From: CAMQVM01 sp044433365
GTDB lineage: Bacteria; Bacteroidota; Bacteroidia; Bacteroidales; Rikenellaceae
Direction of reading: 5' to 3'
Length of the DNA stretch: 14,784 nucleotides
Assembly: GCA_044433365.1 (NCBI GenBank)
Contig: JAWXTR010000084.1
Coordinates: forward strand, 1-14,784
The notes under the pieces were generated by a model. That model made no database searches. It saw only the letters and a program-made list of their open reading frames with translations, and was not told the DNA's origin. Shown piece after piece: positions 12,714 through 14,784 of the stretch. Positions within the stretch are counted from its first letter, which is position 1. Each line of letters opens with the position of its first letter. A program made the translations under genes and the position numbers.

Positions 12714-14042
12714 TTACGCTTTAGCCTCTTGTGCTAGAGCTGCGAAATCTTTATAAGAGATTTTCTCAACATTTACAGTAGCTTTTGTAGCGATATACTC
12801 TACGCATTTTTTAGTTAATAGAGATTCAGAGATTCTACGAGCCTCTTCTTTGTTATTAACGATAGTTGTAGCGTAGTTTTCAAGCATCTCCTCTTCAGGA
12901 TTTGCCATACCGTAGTAAGCAAATTGCATTGCTGCCATCATTTTAGCCTCTTCTTTAAGCTCTTCTGGAGTAACTGCTAGCTCGCCCTCTTCAGTGTAGC
13001 GGTTGCAGATATTTACCCATGAAGCATACTCTACGAATGAAGGGAACTCGTTGTTTACAGTCTCAGCATCAAATTTACCCTCGTTAACAGCGATTAACCA
13101 TTTTTTAAGGAACTCTTCTGGAAGCGATACAGCAGCAGCTTTAATGATAGCCTCTTTACCATCGATTACCATTTTAGCACTACTTTCAGCCTCTAGGTTA
13201 GAGTTGATTTGAGTTAAGATAAATTCGTTAAACTCCTCTTCGTTTGTAACCGAACCATCTTCGAAAGCCTCTTTGAAAAGCTCCTCGCCTAACTCAGGAG
13301 TTTCGAATTTGCGGATACGAGTGATAGTAAGGTTAAATTCTGGTGCGATTTCTTCAAGCTCTTCCTCTTTAACAGAAAGGATTGCAGCACGTTGTGAAGC
13401 CGATTTGTAAAGCTCGTTGATATTGATTTCCATTTTATCACCAAGTTTTTTGCCGATAAATGGAGCACGCTCGTCGTCGTTCATAGAGATAAGACCAACA
13501 TAAGCATCTTCGATGTTCATCTCATCGTTATCAAGACTTACTGTAAGAGCTTCGTCTAAAACAACTTCTTCTTTGTCTACTAATTTACCGAAACGGCGAA
13601 GGTAGTTCTCTTTGAAAGAGTCGACAATCTCCTCGTCTGGCTCAATTTCATATTTTTTAAGCTCTAAAGCTGAAAAATCGATATTAATTTCTGAAGTTAA
13701 ACCCACTTCAAAAGCAAATTCAAACTCAGTGCTATTATCAAAATCCAAAGGTTGTTGTTTATCAGATGGCATTGGCTCACCGATAATCTCGATTTTATTC
13801 TCTTGGATATATGCAAAAAGTGCGTTTGTCGCAATACGGTAAGCCTCTTCAGCTGTAGCACCTTTACGATACATTTTGCTTATGATTCCCATTGGAACAT
13901 TACCTTTACGGTATCCTGGGATGTTTGCATTTCTACGTGCAGCTTTAAGCTGCTTATCTACTGCATCGCTATAATCTGCTGCCTCAACAACAACTTTTAA
14001 CAACGCTACTTGATTCTCTAAGTTCTCTTGTGTGACTTTCAT
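12714..14042 (-). CDS. tig: Trigger factor, ribosome-associated chaperone
   Basis: This 442-aa protein binds at the ribosome exit tunnel and shields nascent chains in the cytoplasm. The N-terminal ribosome-binding domain (about 1-145) carries the signature loop IPGYRKGNVP (41-50); the usual GFRxGKxP has Lys where this protein has Asn48. The middle segment (about 150-230), where the FKBP-type isomerase domain belongs, is divergent and acidic, so isomerase activity is doubtful; this is common in Bacteroidota. The rest is the helical, Glu-rich C-terminal chaperone domain. Length is normal for the family. Its position upstream of clpP and clpX matches the widespread tig-clpP-clpX order. The start at 14042 (MKVTQENLENQ) fits the family's first strand. 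Confidence 0.94.
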   Translation of the reverse strand: MKVTQENLENQVALLKVVVEAADYSDAVDKQLKAARRNANIPGYRKGNVPMGIISKMYRKGATAEEAYRIATNALFAYIQENKIEIIGEPMPSDKQQPLDFDNSTEFEFAFEVGLTSEINIDFSALELKKYEIEPDEEIVDSFKENYLRRFGKLVDKEEVVLDEALTVSLDNDEMNIEDAYVGLISMNDDERAPFIGKKLGDKMEININELYKSASQRAAILSVKEEELEEIAPEFNLTITRIRKFETPELGEELFKEAFEDGSVTNEEEFNEFILTQINSNLEAESSAKMVIDGKEAIIKAAAVSLPEEFLKKWLIAVNEGKFDAETVNNEFPSFVEYASWVNICNRYTEEGELAVTPEELKEEAKMMAAMQFAYYGMANPEEEMLENYATTIVNNKEEARRISESLLTKKCVEYIATKATVNVEKISYKDFAALAQEAKA

Positions 14043-14167
14043 ACGTCGTATATATTTATTTAATTTAAATTTCGTACAGTTTTTGCCAATATTTTTGCCA
14101 CACCTTAGCGTAGAGCTTAGATAAGTTTTAAATCCAGAACTTTCCTCTGCTTCACTTAGGTAAAAAG

Positions 14168-14211
14168 CAAAAAAATACCGCTGTTACATTTCTGTGCAAC
14201 AAGCGGTATTT
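14168..14211 (-). terminator. Intrinsic terminator after tRNA-Leu
   Basis: On the minus strand AAATACCGCT pairs perfectly with AGCGGTATTT (14173-14182 and 14202-14211), with a 19-nt loop that can extend the stem, followed by a run of T. It starts three bases past the tRNA 3' end and separates it from tig. Confidence 0.85.
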
Positions 14212-14213
14212 CG

Positions 14214-14295
14214 TGCGGATGAAGGGACTCGAACCCCCACGCCTTTCGGCACTAGATCCTAAGTCTAGCGCGGCTACCAATTACGCCACATCCGC
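14214..14295 (-). tRNA. tRNA-Leu (anticodon UAG)
   Basis: The 82-nt cloverleaf has acceptor stem GCGGATG/CATCCGC with discriminator A, a D-arm with TTGGTAG, anticodon stem CTAGA/TCTAG around loop CTTAGGA (anticodon TAG), a long variable arm built on GCCGAAAGGC as in class II tRNAs, and a T-arm with GGTTCGAGTCC. CCA is not encoded. It reads CUN leucine codons. It is a single-gene transcript, with a clear promoter upstream and a terminator directly downstream. Confidence 0.97.
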
Positions 14296-14324
14296 TTAGG
14301 GATTGTTATTTCTTTTTTGCACTG

Positions 14325-14356
14325 CAAAGATATGAGCTTTTTTTGGTTCCACCAAA
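14325..14356 (-). promoter_or_regulatory. Bacteroidota-type promoter of tRNA-Leu
   Basis: On the minus strand a TTTG at 14356-14353 is followed after exactly 20 nt by TATCTTTG at 14332-14325. This is a full match to the -33 TTTG and -7 TAnnTTTG pattern with standard spacing. The start point would be near 14318, about 23 nt before the mature tRNA 5' end at 14295. Confidence 0.8.
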
Positions 14357-14536
14357 TTATTTTTGCATTTTTTTTAAAAAAATTTCAGATTTTTTCTTAA
14401 TTCACTGATATTCAATAGAGAGATTTTTTAAGAAAAATCATATTTTTTTAGAATTTTAGAAAAAACGTTGGATTTTCTAAAAAAATGAGCTTTTTTTAAA
14501 TTTAAAAATCCTAGAAATTTGCTGAGAATTTATGTA

Positions 14537-14688
14537 GGGAACTTCTAAAAATTGGATTTTAACGCTTTTTCATTTTGAGGCTTCATCTTTGAATTTTACA
14601 AAATGCACCGTAGACACCGCTACGCCCACATTTTGCAAAATCCAAATCTAAAACCTCAAAATAAAAAATCAAATAAAACCAATTATTA
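14537..14688. mobile_element. MITE-like palindromic element A2, apparently interrupted
   Basis: This is an inverted copy of bases 6653-6804 of element A1, with 147 of 152 bases identical by my count and no gaps. The differences include two adjacent bases at the centre. TA precedes it at 14535-14536. Identity to A1 stops at CCAATTATTA: A1 goes on to GAACTCCCC, while here AGTAGTGTAAAAC, the end of element B, begins. The last bases TA (14687-14688) fit the insertion site of B. Confidence 0.7.
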
Positions 14689-14784
14689 AGTAGTGTAAAA
14701 CAATTATTGCCATATTCTTAATAGCACTCTTGGAGCGATATTTTTCACTATTAAATCTCAATATAGAACCACTATATTTTCGAT
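14689..14784. mobile_element. MITE-like palindromic element B2, cut by the window edge
   Basis: Together with the three preceding bases it is a 99-bp exact inverted copy of 5365-5463, covering the left arm and centre of element B1. By comparison with B1, about 67 further bases of the element should lie outside the window. It joins directly to element A2 at a TA dinucleotide, which suggests nested insertion. Confidence 0.75.

Larger units (their letters stand above)
14296..14784. other. 489-bp non-coding right end
   Basis: There are no credible genes. It holds the tRNA promoter (14325-14356), an AT-rich stretch with small inverted repeats (for example GATTTTTT/GAAAAATC near 14423-14440) and a 13-bp direct repeat ATGAGCTTTTTTT (14332-14344 and 14485-14497). 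Two palindromic elements then follow, joined at 14688. Confidence 0.7.

Noticed and set aside
14332..14497. Direct repeat ATGAGCTTTTTTT as a regulatory pair
   Set aside because: Half of it is a T run in a very AT-rich stretch. The first copy adjoins the tRNA promoter only because that region is T-rich.

Overview
The window reads as chromosomal DNA from a low-GC member of the Bacteroidota, most likely Bacteroidales. Three things point there: the tRNA-Leu promoter fits the Bacteroidota pattern (TTTG, 20 nt, TATCTTTG); no Shine-Dalgarno sequences precede the starts; and there is an outer-membrane beta-barrel protein with a carboxypeptidase-like N-terminal domain, an LspA of about 212 aa, and a LytS/LytTR-type regulatory pair. 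I cannot name a genus. All ten protein genes and the tRNA lie on the minus strand, so the biological order runs from right to left.

Right half (14.3 to 8.1 kb), housekeeping: tRNA-Leu(UAG) with its promoter and terminator, trigger factor (tig), then a tight clpP-clpX-lspA run with gaps of 4 and 7 nt, and the ribosome-assembly GTPase der. Together they cover nascent-chain folding, ATP-dependent proteolysis, lipoprotein maturation and 50S assembly. The ClpX carries an extra Lys/Thr/Ala-rich tail of about 45 residues.

Left half (7.5 to 0 kb), accessory envelope region: an exported protein with three repeats (DUF6515-like), a membrane histidine kinase and its LytTR response regulator, a Spy/CpxP-like periplasmic protein with a Gly/Gln/His-rich tail, a 965-aa outer-membrane barrel protein with a Gly/Met-rich tail, and the start of a third secreted Gly/Met-rich protein cut by the left edge. 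The order suggests a two-component-controlled envelope module whose secreted products share low-complexity tails. That link is inference.

The gaps between genes are full of palindromic, TA-flanked, MITE-like elements of about 45, 124 and 163-174 bp. One sits at the last codon of the histidine kinase and appears to have replaced its natural stop. A 99-bp exact inverted copy of part of that element runs off the right edge and appears to be inserted inside a second element, which makes a testable prediction about the DNA just outside the window. Other non-coding features are a GC-rich, rod-shaped 109-nt structure (possible 6S-like RNA), a heptamer tandem array touching the der stop codon, and a pentamer array in the 3' UTR of the Spy-like gene, followed by a clear terminator.
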